30,137 bases of DNA from Clostridiales bacterium (GTDB lineage Bacteria > Bacillota > Clostridia > TANB77 > CAG-508). Below the pieces are notes generated by a model. That model did no database searches, had not been told where the DNA came from, and saw only the letters and a program-made list of their open reading frames with translations. How positions within the stretch are numbered: position 1 is the first letter of the stretch; each line of letters opens with the position of its first letter. The DNA lies in assembly GCA_003507395.1 (NCBI GenBank), contig DNVW01000012.1, positions 1-30,137 on the forward strand, read 5' to 3'. A program made the position numbers and the translations under genes. Below, in pieces: positions 1 through 7,496 of this stretch.

Positions 1-11
1 CCCGAAAAAAA

Positions 12-67
12 TTGACACTATCACTTTGTCAACTAATATAGACATTTTTTTAAAAGTATGCTATTAT
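12..67 (+). promoter_or_regulatory. Tandem promoters of tRNA-Gln
   Basis: Two sigma-A-like promoters can be read. The distal one is TTGACA (12-17), a 16-bp spacer and TAATAT (34-39). The proximal one is TAGACA (39-44), a 17-bp spacer and TATTAT (62-67), placing its start near 74, just upstream of the tRNA. TTGACA at 12-17 and TGTCAA at 27-32 also form a 6-bp inverted repeat, which could be the tail of a terminator for something left of the window. The motifs are seen; use of either promoter is inferred. Confidence 0.55.
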
Positions 68-85
68 ATATAAGGATTTTTAAAT

Positions 86-160
86 TGGGGTATCGCCAAG
101 CGGTAAGGCATCGGACTCTGACTCCGACATTCCTGTGTTCGAATCACAGTACCCCAACCA
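86..160 (+). tRNA. tRNA-Gln (anticodon CUG)
   Basis: A complete cloverleaf is present. The acceptor stem pairs TGGGGTA (86-92) with TACCCCA (150-156), followed by discriminator A and an encoded CCA end (158-160). The anticodon stem is TCGGA/TCCGA (111-115/123-127) with loop CTCTGAC, giving anticodon CTG at 118-120, which reads CAG. The T arm is CTGTG-TTCGAAT-CACAG. The U1-A72 type acceptor and the overall sequence are typical of bacterial tRNA-Gln. It stands alone in the window, convergent with eno. Confidence 0.95.
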
Positions 161-179
161 CAGTCATATGTTATCAATC

Positions 180-223
180 AGCAACTTTTTTCAAGTGCTT
201 TAGATTAAAAAAGGGTGTCCCTA
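180..223. terminator. Weak convergent terminators between tRNA-Gln and eno
   Basis: On the plus strand an imperfect hairpin (180-187 with 193-199) follows the tRNA. On the minus strand a short stem AGGG-ACA-CCCT (222-212) overlaps the eno stop codon and is followed by a U-run (211-207). Both are short, so termination is plausible but not strongly supported. Confidence 0.35.
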
Positions 224-1486
224 ATTGAGCTCATTTTCTATATTTAATAATCTATTATATTTTGCTACTCTATCTGTTCTACATGGTGCTCCTGTTTTTA
301 TTTGCCCTGCATTTGTGGCTACTGCTATATCAGCAATTGTTGTATCTTCTGTTTCTCCGCTTCTATGTGATATTATTGCTGTATATCCGTTTTTTCTTGC
401 TAACTCTATAGCATCTAATGTTTCTGTTAATGTTCCTATTTGATTTAATTTAATTAATATACTATTTGCTATTTTATTATCAGTTCCTTTTTTTAGTCTT
501 TTTATGTTTGTTACAAATAAATCATCTCCAACTATTTGCACCTTATTTCCTATCATATCTGTTAGCTTTTTCCAATTTTTCCAATCTTCTTCTGCTAGTC
601 CATCTTCTATTGAAACTATTGGATATTTTTCTGTTAAATCTACTACAAAATTTACCATTTCTTCTTTTGTTTTGAATTCATCTGTTTTCCAAAAATAGTA
701 TCCATCTTTTCCTATTTTTTTTGCTTCTTCTAGCATCTCTGTAGCTGCTATATCTAGAGCCAAGCTTATATCTTTTCCAGGTATATATCCTGATTGTGCT
801 ATTGCTTTTAATATAAGTTCTATTGCCTCTTCTTCATTTGATAAATTTGGTGCAAATCCTCCTTCATCTCCAACTGCTGTTGATAATCCTCTTGATTTTA
901 AAATTCTTTTCAAATTATAATATACTTCTACTCCCATTCTTAAGCTTTCTTTAAATGATGTTGCTCCTGTTGGCATTATCATAAATTCTTGAATATTTAA
1001 GTCATTATCTGCATGTTTTCCACCATTCATTATATTCATCATTGGAATTGGTAACATTTTACTATTTATTCCGCCTATATAATTGTATAAACTCATTCCT
1101 AAGGAGTTTGCGGCTGCTTTTGCCACTGCTAAAGATACTCCTAATATTGCATTTGCTCCTAATCTTTCTTTATTTTCCGTTCCATCTAATTCTATTAGCT
1201 TTTTATCTATTTTTATTTGGTCATATACATTCATTCCCTGTATTACTCTTGCAATTTTCTTATTTACATTTTCTACAGCTCTTTGAACGCCTTTTCCAAA
1301 ATATCTCTCTTCATCTTCATCTCTCAACTCTATTGCTTCAAAACTTCCTGTTGATGCTCCTGATGGTACCATTGCTACTCCAGAAAATCCACCTTCTGTA
1401 ACAACTTCTACTTGTACTGTTGGATTTCCCCTAGAATCTAATATCTCTAATGCTCTTATACTCTCGATTCCTAGATAATCTTTCAT
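221..1486 (-). CDS. eno: Enolase (phosphopyruvate hydratase)
   Basis: Converts 2-phosphoglycerate to phosphoenolpyruvate in the cytoplasm and is also part of degradosome-like complexes in Firmicutes. The protein shows the enolase N-terminus with DSRGNPTVQVEV, the magnesium-site segments around SIEDGLAEEDW and QIVGDDLFVTN, the signature ILIKLNQIGTLTET, and the C-terminal SHRSGETEDTTIAD and GQIKTGAPCR loops. The longest frame begins at a TTG at 1498, but TGGAGG sits immediately before the ATG at 1486, and the protein starting MKDYLGIESI (421 aa) is the usual family length. It lies apart from gap-pgk-tpiA-gpmI, separated by the NifU/GGGtGRT genes and a structured RNA, so it probably has its own promoter in the AT-rich stretch 1510-1620; no convincing -35 was seen there. 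Confidence 0.97.
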   Translation of the reverse strand: MKDYLGIESIRALEILDSRGNPTVQVEVVTEGGFSGVAMVPSGASTGSFEAIELRDEDEERYFGKGVQRAVENVNKKIARVIQGMNVYDQIKIDKKLIELDGTENKERLGANAILGVSLAVAKAAANSLGMSLYNYIGGINSKMLPIPMMNIMNGGKHADNDLNIQEFMIMPTGATSFKESLRMGVEVYYNLKRILKSRGLSTAVGDEGGFAPNLSNEEEAIELILKAIAQSGYIPGKDISLALDIAATEMLEEAKKIGKDGYYFWKTDEFKTKEEMVNFVVDLTEKYPIVSIEDGLAEEDWKNWKKLTDMIGNKVQIVGDDLFVTNIKRLKKGTDNKIANSILIKLNQIGTLTETLDAIELARKNGYTAIISHRSGETEDTTIADIAVATNAGQIKTGAPCRTDRVAKYNRLLNIENELN

Positions 1487-1658
1487 TTTTACCTCCAAAA
1501 CATATTATTCAATATTTTCATGTAATTATATTATATACAATTAATTTATTTTTATTTGTTTTTTTGTTATAGTTCAATTCAAAATATAGTTTTTTTATCT
1601 AGTTTAAATAGTGTGAAGTTGTGATTTTTATTTTTTTACATAATTTGTATAAATAATA

Positions 1659-1687
1659 TTGACATTTTTATGTAATATTGTTATAAT
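1659..1687 (+). promoter_or_regulatory. Consensus sigma-A promoter of the 1.7-kb structured RNA
   Basis: TTGACA (1659-1664), a 17-bp spacer and TATAAT (1682-1687) match the housekeeping consensus at every position, with A/T-rich DNA upstream. The predicted start is near 1694. No open reading frame follows on this strand before the terminator at 1895-1900, so the promoter probably drives a non-coding RNA. Confidence 0.8.
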
Positions 1688-1693
1688 AATATT

Positions 1694-1900
1694 GTCTTTT
1701 AGGGAAATTTCCCGAAACTCATATAGTATTTCAATTGTTTATCAATTGCTTTTTATTATTTGAGTAGTTGAGATGTTCTGGTTAGCCAGTTCCTGCCTGG
1801 AGTTTTCTCCGGGTTTCGTATAGTGCAGAGGGACAACATGTGTGAAACCTCTCGACAGCCTTTAGTAATCAAACAATCTCCTGTCCCTCTGCACTTTTTT
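1694..1900 (+). ncRNA. Structured non-coding RNA of unassigned class, about 205 nt
   Basis: A perfect-consensus promoter precedes, and a U-run follows, an interval with no plausible coding frame. Visible helices are: palindrome GGGAAATTTCCC (1702-1713); CAATTG pair (1732-1737/1743-1748); ACTCA/TGAGT (1717-1721/1761-1765); CGAAAC/GTTTCG (1713-1718/1813-1818, partly exclusive with the previous one); CTGG-TTAG-CCAG (1778-1789); CCTGGAG-TTTT-CTCCGGG (1796-1813); and a perfect 13-bp terminal stem (1823-1835/1882-1894) with a 46-nt loop followed by TTTTTT (1895-1900). Bases 1770-1777 can pair with 1872-1880 inside that loop (8 bp, one bulge), which would be a pseudoknot. It lacks the 4.5S GGAAGCAG-type loop, a tmRNA tag frame and RNase P core motifs. 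The size, promoter strength and clostridial context would suit a raiA-type large RNA, but I could not match the sequence to that family. Confidence 0.65.
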
Positions 1901-1923
1901 AACTCACTGCTTTATTGTGATAT

Positions 1924-1971
1924 GAGCGGGTCCGTTTAAATCTGCTTTGCCCTTCCCTTTCTGTCCCGCTC
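1924..1971 (+). repeat. Hairpin with 7-bp GC-rich stem and pyrimidine-rich loop
   Basis: GAGCGGG (1924-1930) and CCCGCTC (1965-1971) are perfect inverted repeats around a 34-nt loop rich in pyrimidines on this strand. It lies between the U-run of the structured RNA and the bidirectional terminator. No coding frame or known motif was recognised. It may be a back-up terminator structure or a remnant of another RNA. Confidence 0.4.
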
Positions 1972-1977
1972 CTAAAA

Positions 1978-2009
1978 GGAAAAACGCACTTATTCAGTGC
2001 GTTTTTTCC
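1978..2009. terminator. Bidirectional rho-independent terminator
   Basis: A stem of about 13 bp with core ACGCACT/AGTGCGT, a 5-nt loop (1991-1995), and A-run and T-run flanks gives a good intrinsic terminator on both strands. On the minus strand it lies just downstream of the GGGtGRT stop codon (2024). On the plus strand it would catch read-through from the structured RNA. Confidence 0.85.
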
Positions 2010-2023
2010 TTGTATTCATTTTT

Positions 2024-3022
2024 TTATCTCATAGCTTCTTCTACTGCTACTGATATTGCAACTGTAGCTCCAACCATTGGGTTATTTCCCATTCCGATTA
2101 ATCCCATCATTTCAACATGTGCTGGAACTGATGAAGAACCCGCAAATTGTGCATCTGAGTGCATTCTACCCATTGTATCTGTCATTCCATATGAAGCTGG
2201 TCCTGCTGCCATATTATCTGGGTGTAAAGTTCTACCTGTTCCACCTCCTGAAGCAACAGAGAAATATTTCTTTCCTGCTTCAATTCTTTCTTTTTTATAT
2301 GTACCCGCTACTGGATGTTGGAATCTTGTAGGGTTTGTTGAATTTCCTGTAATAGAAACATCAACATCTTCTAGCCACATTATTGCAACCCCTTCTCTAA
2401 CGTCATTAGCTCCATAACACCTAACTTTACTTCTTTCTCCATTTGAATAAGCAATTTCTTCTATTACATTTACTTTACCTGTGTAAAAATCGAAATCGGT
2501 TTTTACATAGGTAAATCCATTTATTCTAGATATTACTTGTGCTGCGTCTTTTCCAAGTCCATTTAATATAACTCTTAATGGTTCTTTCCTAACTTTGTTA
2601 GCAGATTTTGCAATTCCTATAGCTCCTTCTGCTGCAGCAAAAGACTCATGCCCTGCCAAAAATGCAAAACACTTTGTATCTTCCGTTAAAAGCATTGATG
2701 CTAAGTTTCCATGTCCTAATCCAACTTTTCTGTCATCTGCAACCGAACCTGGTATACAAAATGCTTGAAGTCCTTCTCCTATTGCTTTTGCTGCATCTGC
2801 TGCTTTTGTACATCCTTTTTTTATTGCAATTGCTGCTCCTAATGTGTATGCCCAACAAGCATTTTCAAAACAGATTGTTTGTACTCCTCTTGTAATTTCA
2901 TATGGATTAAATCCTTTTTCTTTACATATATTTAGTGCATCATCAAAATCTCTAATTCCGTATTTTTCCATAACTGGTTTTATTTGTTCTATTCTTCTTT
3001 CATAACTTTCAAATAGTGCCAT
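2024..3022 (-). CDS. GGGtGRT family protein
   Basis: This 332-aa protein carries the family-defining SGGGTGRTLHPDN segment near residues 257-270, followed by a glycine/methionine-rich C-terminus (AQFAGSSSVPAHVEMMGLIGMG). The biochemical function of the family is unknown. It is known as the regular partner of an iron-sulfur scaffold-like protein in anaerobic Firmicutes, and that partner is the next gene upstream here (3073-3765). AAGGAGG eight bases before the ATG supports the start. There is no signal peptide or membrane segment, so it is probably cytoplasmic. It ends the transcript that begins with the NifU-like gene and perhaps with gap, and is closed by the terminator at 1978-2009. A role in iron-sulfur or redox metabolism is an inference from the neighbour only. 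Confidence 0.88.
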   Translation of the reverse strand: MALFESYERRIEQIKPVMEKYGIRDFDDALNICKEKGFNPYEITRGVQTICFENACWAYTLGAAIAIKKGCTKAADAAKAIGEGLQAFCIPGSVADDRKVGLGHGNLASMLLTEDTKCFAFLAGHESFAAAEGAIGIAKSANKVRKEPLRVILNGLGKDAAQVISRINGFTYVKTDFDFYTGKVNVIEEIAYSNGERSKVRCYGANDVREGVAIMWLEDVDVSITGNSTNPTRFQHPVAGTYKKERIEAGKKYFSVASGGGTGRTLHPDNMAAGPASYGMTDTMGRMHSDAQFAGSSSVPAHVEMMGLIGMGNNPMVGATVAISVAVEEAMR

Positions 3023-3072
3023 TTGTTTTTCCTCCTTCTTATTTTCTATGTTTTTTAGATACCGTTTTTAAT

Positions 3073-3765
3073 TTACTCTTTTCTTGGATCTATAACTTTA
3101 ACAGCTTCATTAAATCTTCCATATTGACCACTTGCTTTTTCTATTGCTTGCATTGGTTCAATTCCAGCTTTTATATTATCCATCATTTTACCCATGTTAA
3201 TATATTTATAACCTATTATTTGATTATCTTCATCTAATCCTATCTCTGTTATGTATCCTTCTGCCAACTCTAGGTATCTTGGTCCTTTTGATAATGTCGA
3301 ATATATTGTTCCTGTTTGGCTTCTTGTTCCTTTTCCTAAATCTTCAAGTCCTGCTCCTATTGGAAGTCCTCCTTCCGAAAATGCAGATTGTGTTCTTCCA
3401 TATACTATTTGTAAGAATAATTCTCTCATTGCTGTATTTATTGCATCACATACTAAATCTGTGTTTAATGCTTCTAATAATGTTTTTCCTACTAATATTT
3501 CCCCTGCCATAGCTGCAGAATGTGTCATTCCTGAACATCCTATTGTTTCTATTAAAGCTTCTTGTATTATGCCTTCTTTTACATTTAAAGTTAATTTACA
3601 AGCTCCTTGTTGTGGTGCACACCATCCTATTCCATGTGTTAATCCAGAAATATCTTTTATCTCTTTTGCTTTAACCCATTTACCTTCTTCTGGAATTGGT
3701 GCTGGTCCGTGGTCTACTCCTTTTGCTACTTTACACATTTCTTCTATTTCTTTTGAATAAATCAT
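3073..3765 (-). CDS. NifU/IscU-like iron-sulfur cluster assembly scaffold protein
   Basis: The 230-aa protein has the IscU-type cysteine layout: Cys56 in GACKL, Cys77 in IGCSGMTHSAAMAGE and Cys106 in DLVCDAI, plus extra cysteines at 11 and 49. By homology the fold holds transient Fe-S clusters. The extended N-terminus and the C-terminal part after residue 120 differ from plain IscU and belong to the subgroup paired with GGGtGRT proteins. The frame is open up to 3816, but AAAGGAG lies before the ATG at 3765, so the shorter start is chosen. It is followed after about 50 bp by the GGGtGRT gene. No separate promoter was found between it and gpmI, so it may be reached by read-through past the hairpin at 3804-3836. 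The substrate proteins are unknown. Confidence 0.85.
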   Translation of the reverse strand: MIYSKEIEEMCKVAKGVDHGPAPIPEEGKWVKAKEIKDISGLTHGIGWCAPQQGACKLTLNVKEGIIQEALIETIGCSGMTHSAAMAGEILVGKTLLEALNTDLVCDAINTAMRELFLQIVYGRTQSAFSEGGLPIGAGLEDLGKGTRSQTGTIYSTLSKGPRYLELAEGYITEIGLDEDNQIIGYKYINMGKMMDNIKAGIEPMQAIEKASGQYGRFNEAVKVIDPRKE

Positions 3766-3803
3766 TTTTCTTTCTCCTTTCATTTCTTCTATTTTATAAC
3801 ATA

Positions 3804-3836
3804 AACAAATTGCCAATTTATTATTGGCAATTTGTT
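3804..3836 (-). terminator. Strong intergenic hairpin after gpmI (probable partial terminator)
   Basis: A perfect 14-bp stem (3804-3817/3823-3836) with a 5-nt loop starts immediately after the gpmI stop codon. The downstream minus-strand tail is T-rich (GTTTATGTT) but not a clean U-run. It probably reduces, rather than abolishes, transcription into the NifU-like gene, or protects the 3' end of the glycolytic mRNA. Confidence 0.6.
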
Positions 3837-3838
3837 AG

Positions 3839-5377
3839 TTACTTAATTATTAGTGATTCACCTGTCATCTCTTCTGGTTTCTCTAATCCCATAATATCTA
3901 ACATTGTTGGTGCTAAATCTGCTAGCTTTCCTGGTTTTAATTTTACATTATCTTTTCCAACTAATATTAATGGAACTGGATTTGTTGTATGTGCAGTATG
4001 TGGCTCTCCTGTTTTATAATCTATCATCTGCTCTATATTTCCATGGTCTGCTGTTATAAGTAATGTTCCATCTACCATTTGGACTGCTTCTACTACTTTT
4101 CCAACACATTCATCAACTGTTTCAAGTGCTTTTATTGCTGCTTCTAAATTGCCTGTATGCCCTACCATATCTGGATTAGCATAATTTAATATTATACAAT
4201 CATATTTTTGCGATTTAATTGCTTTTATAACTTTTTCTGTAACTTCATATGCACTCATTTCTGGTTTTAAATCATATGTTTCTACCTTTGGCGAAGGAAT
4301 TAAAATTCTATCTTCTCCTTCATATTGTTTTTCTTCTCCTCCATTAAAGAAAAATGTTACATGTGCATATTTCTCTGTTTCTGCAATTCTTAATTGTGTT
4401 AATCCTTTGTTTGATATATACTCTCCAAATGTATTTTTTAGTGCTGTTGGCTTAAATGCTATTTTCACATTTGGCATTTGTTCATCATATTGTGTAAAAC
4501 ATACATAATACAAATTCAAATCTTTTGTTTCAAACTCCTTAAATTCTTTGTCTACTAAAGTTCTAGTTATCTCTCTAGCTCTATCTGGTCTAAAGTTAAA
4601 AAATATTACAGAATCATTTTTTTCAATCGTTGCAATTGGCTCTTCTCCATTACAAATTAATGTTGGTTCAACAAATTCATCAAATATTTCTTTTTGATAT
4701 GAGCTTTCTATTGCTGAAATCGCACTTGTCGCTTTGTTTCCTATTCCATTTACAAGCATATCATAAGATTTTTTAACTCTCTCCCATCTTTTATCTCTAT
4801 CCATACTATAAAATCTACCTGAAATACTTGCTATTTTGCCAATTCCTTTTTCCTGCAATTTTTCATTTAATTTCATAATATATGTTTCTCCTGATGCAGG
4901 TGGTGTATCTCTTCCATCTAGGAAACAGTGAATATAAACATTTTCAAAGTCTTTTCTTTTAGCTAATTCTAATAATGCATAAAGATGTCTTATGTGGCTG
5001 TGTACACCTCCATCTGAAAGAAGTCCCATTATATGCAATTTTGAATTATTTTTTTTACAATTTTCTATTGCCTCTGTAAATTCTGGTATGCTAAAAAAGT
5101 CGCCATCTTCTATTGTTTTAGTTATTCTTGTTAATTCTTGGTAAACTATTCTACCTGCTCCTATATTTGTATGACCCACTTCCGAATTTCCCATTTGTCC
5201 TTCTGGAAGTCCTACATCTAATCCACTTGTATATATCTCTGTTACAGGACACGTTTTCTTTAGTTTATTTATATTAGGTATTTCTGCCATTTCTATTGCA
5301 TTACCATTTTTATTCTGGTTATTGCCAAACCCATCTAATATCATTAGCATTGTTAATTTTTTATTCATTTCTACCAT
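3839..5377 (-). CDS. gpmI: 2,3-bisphosphoglycerate-independent phosphoglycerate mutase
   Basis: Interconverts 3- and 2-phosphoglycerate with a phosphoserine intermediate and two Mn ions. The alkaline-phosphatase-fold motifs are visible: DGFG near the N-terminus, the catalytic serine in MGNSEVGHTNIGAG, DGRDTPPASG, GRFYSMDRDKRWER and DHGNIEQM. The frame extends to 5428; the start at 5377 is chosen because AGGA stands eight bases upstream and gives 512 aa, the normal length. An ATG at 5368 (MNKKLTML) is the main alternative. Third gene after gap, pgk and tpiA is the cofactor-independent mutase, as is usual in Firmicutes. An inverted repeat (5388-5394/5429-5435, CTAAAGG/CCTTTAG) directly upstream of the ribosome binding site could tune translation. 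Confidence 0.96.
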   Translation of the reverse strand: MVEMNKKLTMLMILDGFGNNQNKNGNAIEMAEIPNINKLKKTCPVTEIYTSGLDVGLPEGQMGNSEVGHTNIGAGRIVYQELTRITKTIEDGDFFSIPEFTEAIENCKKNNSKLHIMGLLSDGGVHSHIRHLYALLELAKRKDFENVYIHCFLDGRDTPPASGETYIMKLNEKLQEKGIGKIASISGRFYSMDRDKRWERVKKSYDMLVNGIGNKATSAISAIESSYQKEIFDEFVEPTLICNGEEPIATIEKNDSVIFFNFRPDRAREITRTLVDKEFKEFETKDLNLYYVCFTQYDEQMPNVKIAFKPTALKNTFGEYISNKGLTQLRIAETEKYAHVTFFFNGGEEKQYEGEDRILIPSPKVETYDLKPEMSAYEVTEKVIKAIKSQKYDCIILNYANPDMVGHTGNLEAAIKALETVDECVGKVVEAVQMVDGTLLITADHGNIEQMIDYKTGEPHTAHTTNPVPLILVGKDNVKLKPGKLADLAPTMLDIMGLEKPEEMTGESLIIK

Positions 5378-5445
5378 TATTCCTTTCCTAAAGGCTTCAA
5401 CAAGTTGGAAAATCTTAAAATCTTTCAACCTTTAGTCCTTGCTTA

Positions 5446-6195
5446 TTATACTTTGTTCACTATTTCAGAAAATTCTTTAAAGTTTAAACTTGCCCCACCT
5501 ACTAAAGCGCCATCTATATCTGACATATTAAATAATTCTTCTGCATTTGAAGCTTTTACACTTCCTCCATATTGTATTATAATATTTTCTGCAATTTCCT
5601 CATTATATAATTCTTTTATTTGTTTTCTTATATATTTTATTACATTATTTGCTTCTTCTGGTGTTGCAGTTTTTCCTGTTCCTATTGCCCATACTGGCTC
5701 ATAAGCTATAATTATAGCTCTTATTTGTTCTTTTGTCAAATCTTTTAATGCTAACTTTATTTGACTTTCTATAATCTTTTCTGTTTCACCGTGTTCTCTT
5801 TGTTCTAAAGTTTCGCCCACACAAATAATTGGTTTCAAATTATTTTCAAGTGCAGATTTTACTTTTAGGTTCACAGTTTCATCCGTTTCTGCAAAATACT
5901 GCCTTCTTTCCGAGTGTCCAATTATTACATATTCTACTCCTATACTTTTAAGCATTTGCCCAGATATTTCTCCTGTATAAGCACCTTTTTCTTTCCAGTG
6001 CATATTTTGTGCTCCAATTTTTATATTCGTATTTTGAGCAGTCAAAAGTGCATAAAATAAATCTGTATATGGCACACATAATATAATTTCATTTTTTACA
6101 TCTTTTATTTCTTGTGACAGTCCTTCAATAAAATTTATAGTTTCATTTGGAAGCATGTTCATTTTCCAGTTTCCTGCAATTACCTTTTTTCTCAT
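5446..6195 (-). CDS. tpiA: Triosephosphate isomerase
   Basis: Interconverts dihydroxyacetone phosphate and glyceraldehyde 3-phosphate. The 249-aa protein has the TIM-barrel signatures: GNWKMN (Asn9, Lys11), the catalytic histidine in IIGHSERRQYF, the catalytic glutamate in AYEPVWAIGTGKTA with its loop 6, and the phosphate-binding YGGSVKASN. GGAG lies seven bases before the ATG. It sits between pgk (45 bp upstream) and gpmI (68 bp downstream) in the glycolytic operon. Confidence 0.98.
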   Translation of the reverse strand: MRKKVIAGNWKMNMLPNETINFIEGLSQEIKDVKNEIILCVPYTDLFYALLTAQNTNIKIGAQNMHWKEKGAYTGEISGQMLKSIGVEYVIIGHSERRQYFAETDETVNLKVKSALENNLKPIICVGETLEQREHGETEKIIESQIKLALKDLTKEQIRAIIIAYEPVWAIGTGKTATPEEANNVIKYIRKQIKELYNEEIAENIIIQYGGSVKASNAEELFNMSDIDGALVGGASLNFKEFSEIVNKV

Positions 6196-6240
6196 AAAAT
6201 CTCCTTTTTGGATGAGTCATCGCGAACTCCGACCTATATA

Positions 6241-7428
6241 TTATTTGTTTTCTAAACACTCAATTCCTGGCAGTTCTTTTCCTTCTAAATATTCAAGTGT
6301 AGCTCCCCCTCCTGTAGAAATATGTGTAATTTTATCTGAAAATCCACCTTTTTCTACTGCTGCTACTGAATCTCCTCCACCTACAATTGTTATTGCATTT
6401 ATTTCTGATAGAACTTTTGCAATAGCATTTGTTCCTTTCGCAAATTTTTCAAATTCAAATACTCCTAATGGTCCATTCCATATAACTGTTTTAGCATTTT
6501 TTAATACTTGTGTAAATTCTTCTATTGCTTTTGGTCCTATATCTAATCCTTGCCATCCTTTTGGTATTTCTTTTGAATCTACAACTATTGTTTCTGCTTC
6601 GTTTGAAAATTCTTTTCCACAAACAGTGTCTATTGGGAATAATAATTTAACTCCTTTTTTTTCTGCTTTTTCTATTGTTTCTTTTGCAATATCTATCCTG
6701 TCTAATTCACAAATTGAATTTCCAATTTCATATCCCATAGCTTTTAAAAATGTATATGTCATTCCTCCTCCAATAATTATTGAATCCACTTTTTCAAGCA
6801 AGTTTTCTATAACTTTTATTTTATCTGAAACTTTTGCTCCTCCTAATATTGCTACAAAAGGTCGTTCTGGATTATTTAAATTGTCTCCTAACATTTCTAC
6901 TTCTTTTTCTATTAAAAATCCACAAACTGCTGGTAAAAACTCTGCTACCCCTACGGTTGAGCTATGTGCTCTATGTGCTGTTCCAAAAGCATCATTAACA
7001 TATATTTCTGCTAAGCTAGCTAACTCTTTTGAAAATTCTTTATCATTTTTTTCTTCTCTCGGATCAAATCTAACATTTTCTAAAAGAATAGCTTTGCCTG
7101 GTTTTAGTTCTTTTGAAAGTTCTTTTGCATTTTCTCCTACAATATCTTTAGAAAATTTAACTTCAAATCCCAAATATTCAGATAATCTATTAGCTACAGG
7201 TTTTAAAGAAAGTTCTGGTTTGATTTCTCCTTTAGGTTTACCTAAGTGCGAACATAATATTACTTTAGCATTATTTTCTAATAAATACTTAATTGTAGGT
7301 AATGCTGCAACTATTCTTAAATCATTTGTGATTTTCCCTGTCTCCTTATCTAACGGAACATTAAAATCACATCTAACTAATACTTTTTTATTTGTAACAT
7401 CTACATCGCGTATTGTTTTTTTATTCAT
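6241..7428 (-). CDS. pgk: Phosphoglycerate kinase
   Basis: Transfers the acyl phosphate of 1,3-bisphosphoglycerate to ADP. At 395 aa it has the normal length, with the N-terminal signature VLVRCDFNVPLD, the substrate-binding histidine/arginine segment SHLGKPKG, the hinge region LGGAKVSDKI and the nucleotide-binding GGGDSVAAVEK near the C-terminus. AAGGAGG precedes the ATG. Second gene of the operon after gap, from which it is separated by an intercistronic hairpin (7455-7483). Confidence 0.98.
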   Translation of the reverse strand: MNKKTIRDVDVTNKKVLVRCDFNVPLDKETGKITNDLRIVAALPTIKYLLENNAKVILCSHLGKPKGEIKPELSLKPVANRLSEYLGFEVKFSKDIVGENAKELSKELKPGKAILLENVRFDPREEKNDKEFSKELASLAEIYVNDAFGTAHRAHSSTVGVAEFLPAVCGFLIEKEVEMLGDNLNNPERPFVAILGGAKVSDKIKVIENLLEKVDSIIIGGGMTYTFLKAMGYEIGNSICELDRIDIAKETIEKAEKKGVKLLFPIDTVCGKEFSNEAETIVVDSKEIPKGWQGLDIGPKAIEEFTQVLKNAKTVIWNGPLGVFEFEKFAKGTNAIAKVLSEINAITIVGGGDSVAAVEKGGFSDKITHISTGGGATLEYLEGKELPGIECLENK

Positions 7429-7454
7429 TTTGTACCTCCTTAGTTATGTGAAAG

Positions 7455-7483
7455 CGGATATTGGGCTTTCCCTGCAATATCCG
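7455..7483 (-). promoter_or_regulatory. Intercistronic hairpin between gap and pgk
   Basis: CGGATATTG (7455-7463) and CAATATCCG (7475-7483) form a 9-bp stem with an 11-nt loop whose ends can add GG/CC pairs. There is no U-run on the minus strand, so it does not look like a terminator there. A role in mRNA processing or differential stability between gap and pgk is inferred; comparable gap-proximal processing occurs in other Firmicutes. Confidence 0.45.
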
Positions 7484-7496
7484 ATTTTTTCATCAA

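Noticed and set aside
1947..2417. 156-aa open frame on the plus strand near 2 kb
   Set aside because: It starts in the terminator region and runs antisense to the GGGtGRT gene; no ribosome binding site and no recognisable domain.
6211..6221. GATGAGTCATC palindrome between tpiA and pgk
   Set aside because: A short palindrome inside an operon with no promoter nearby; chance is sufficient.
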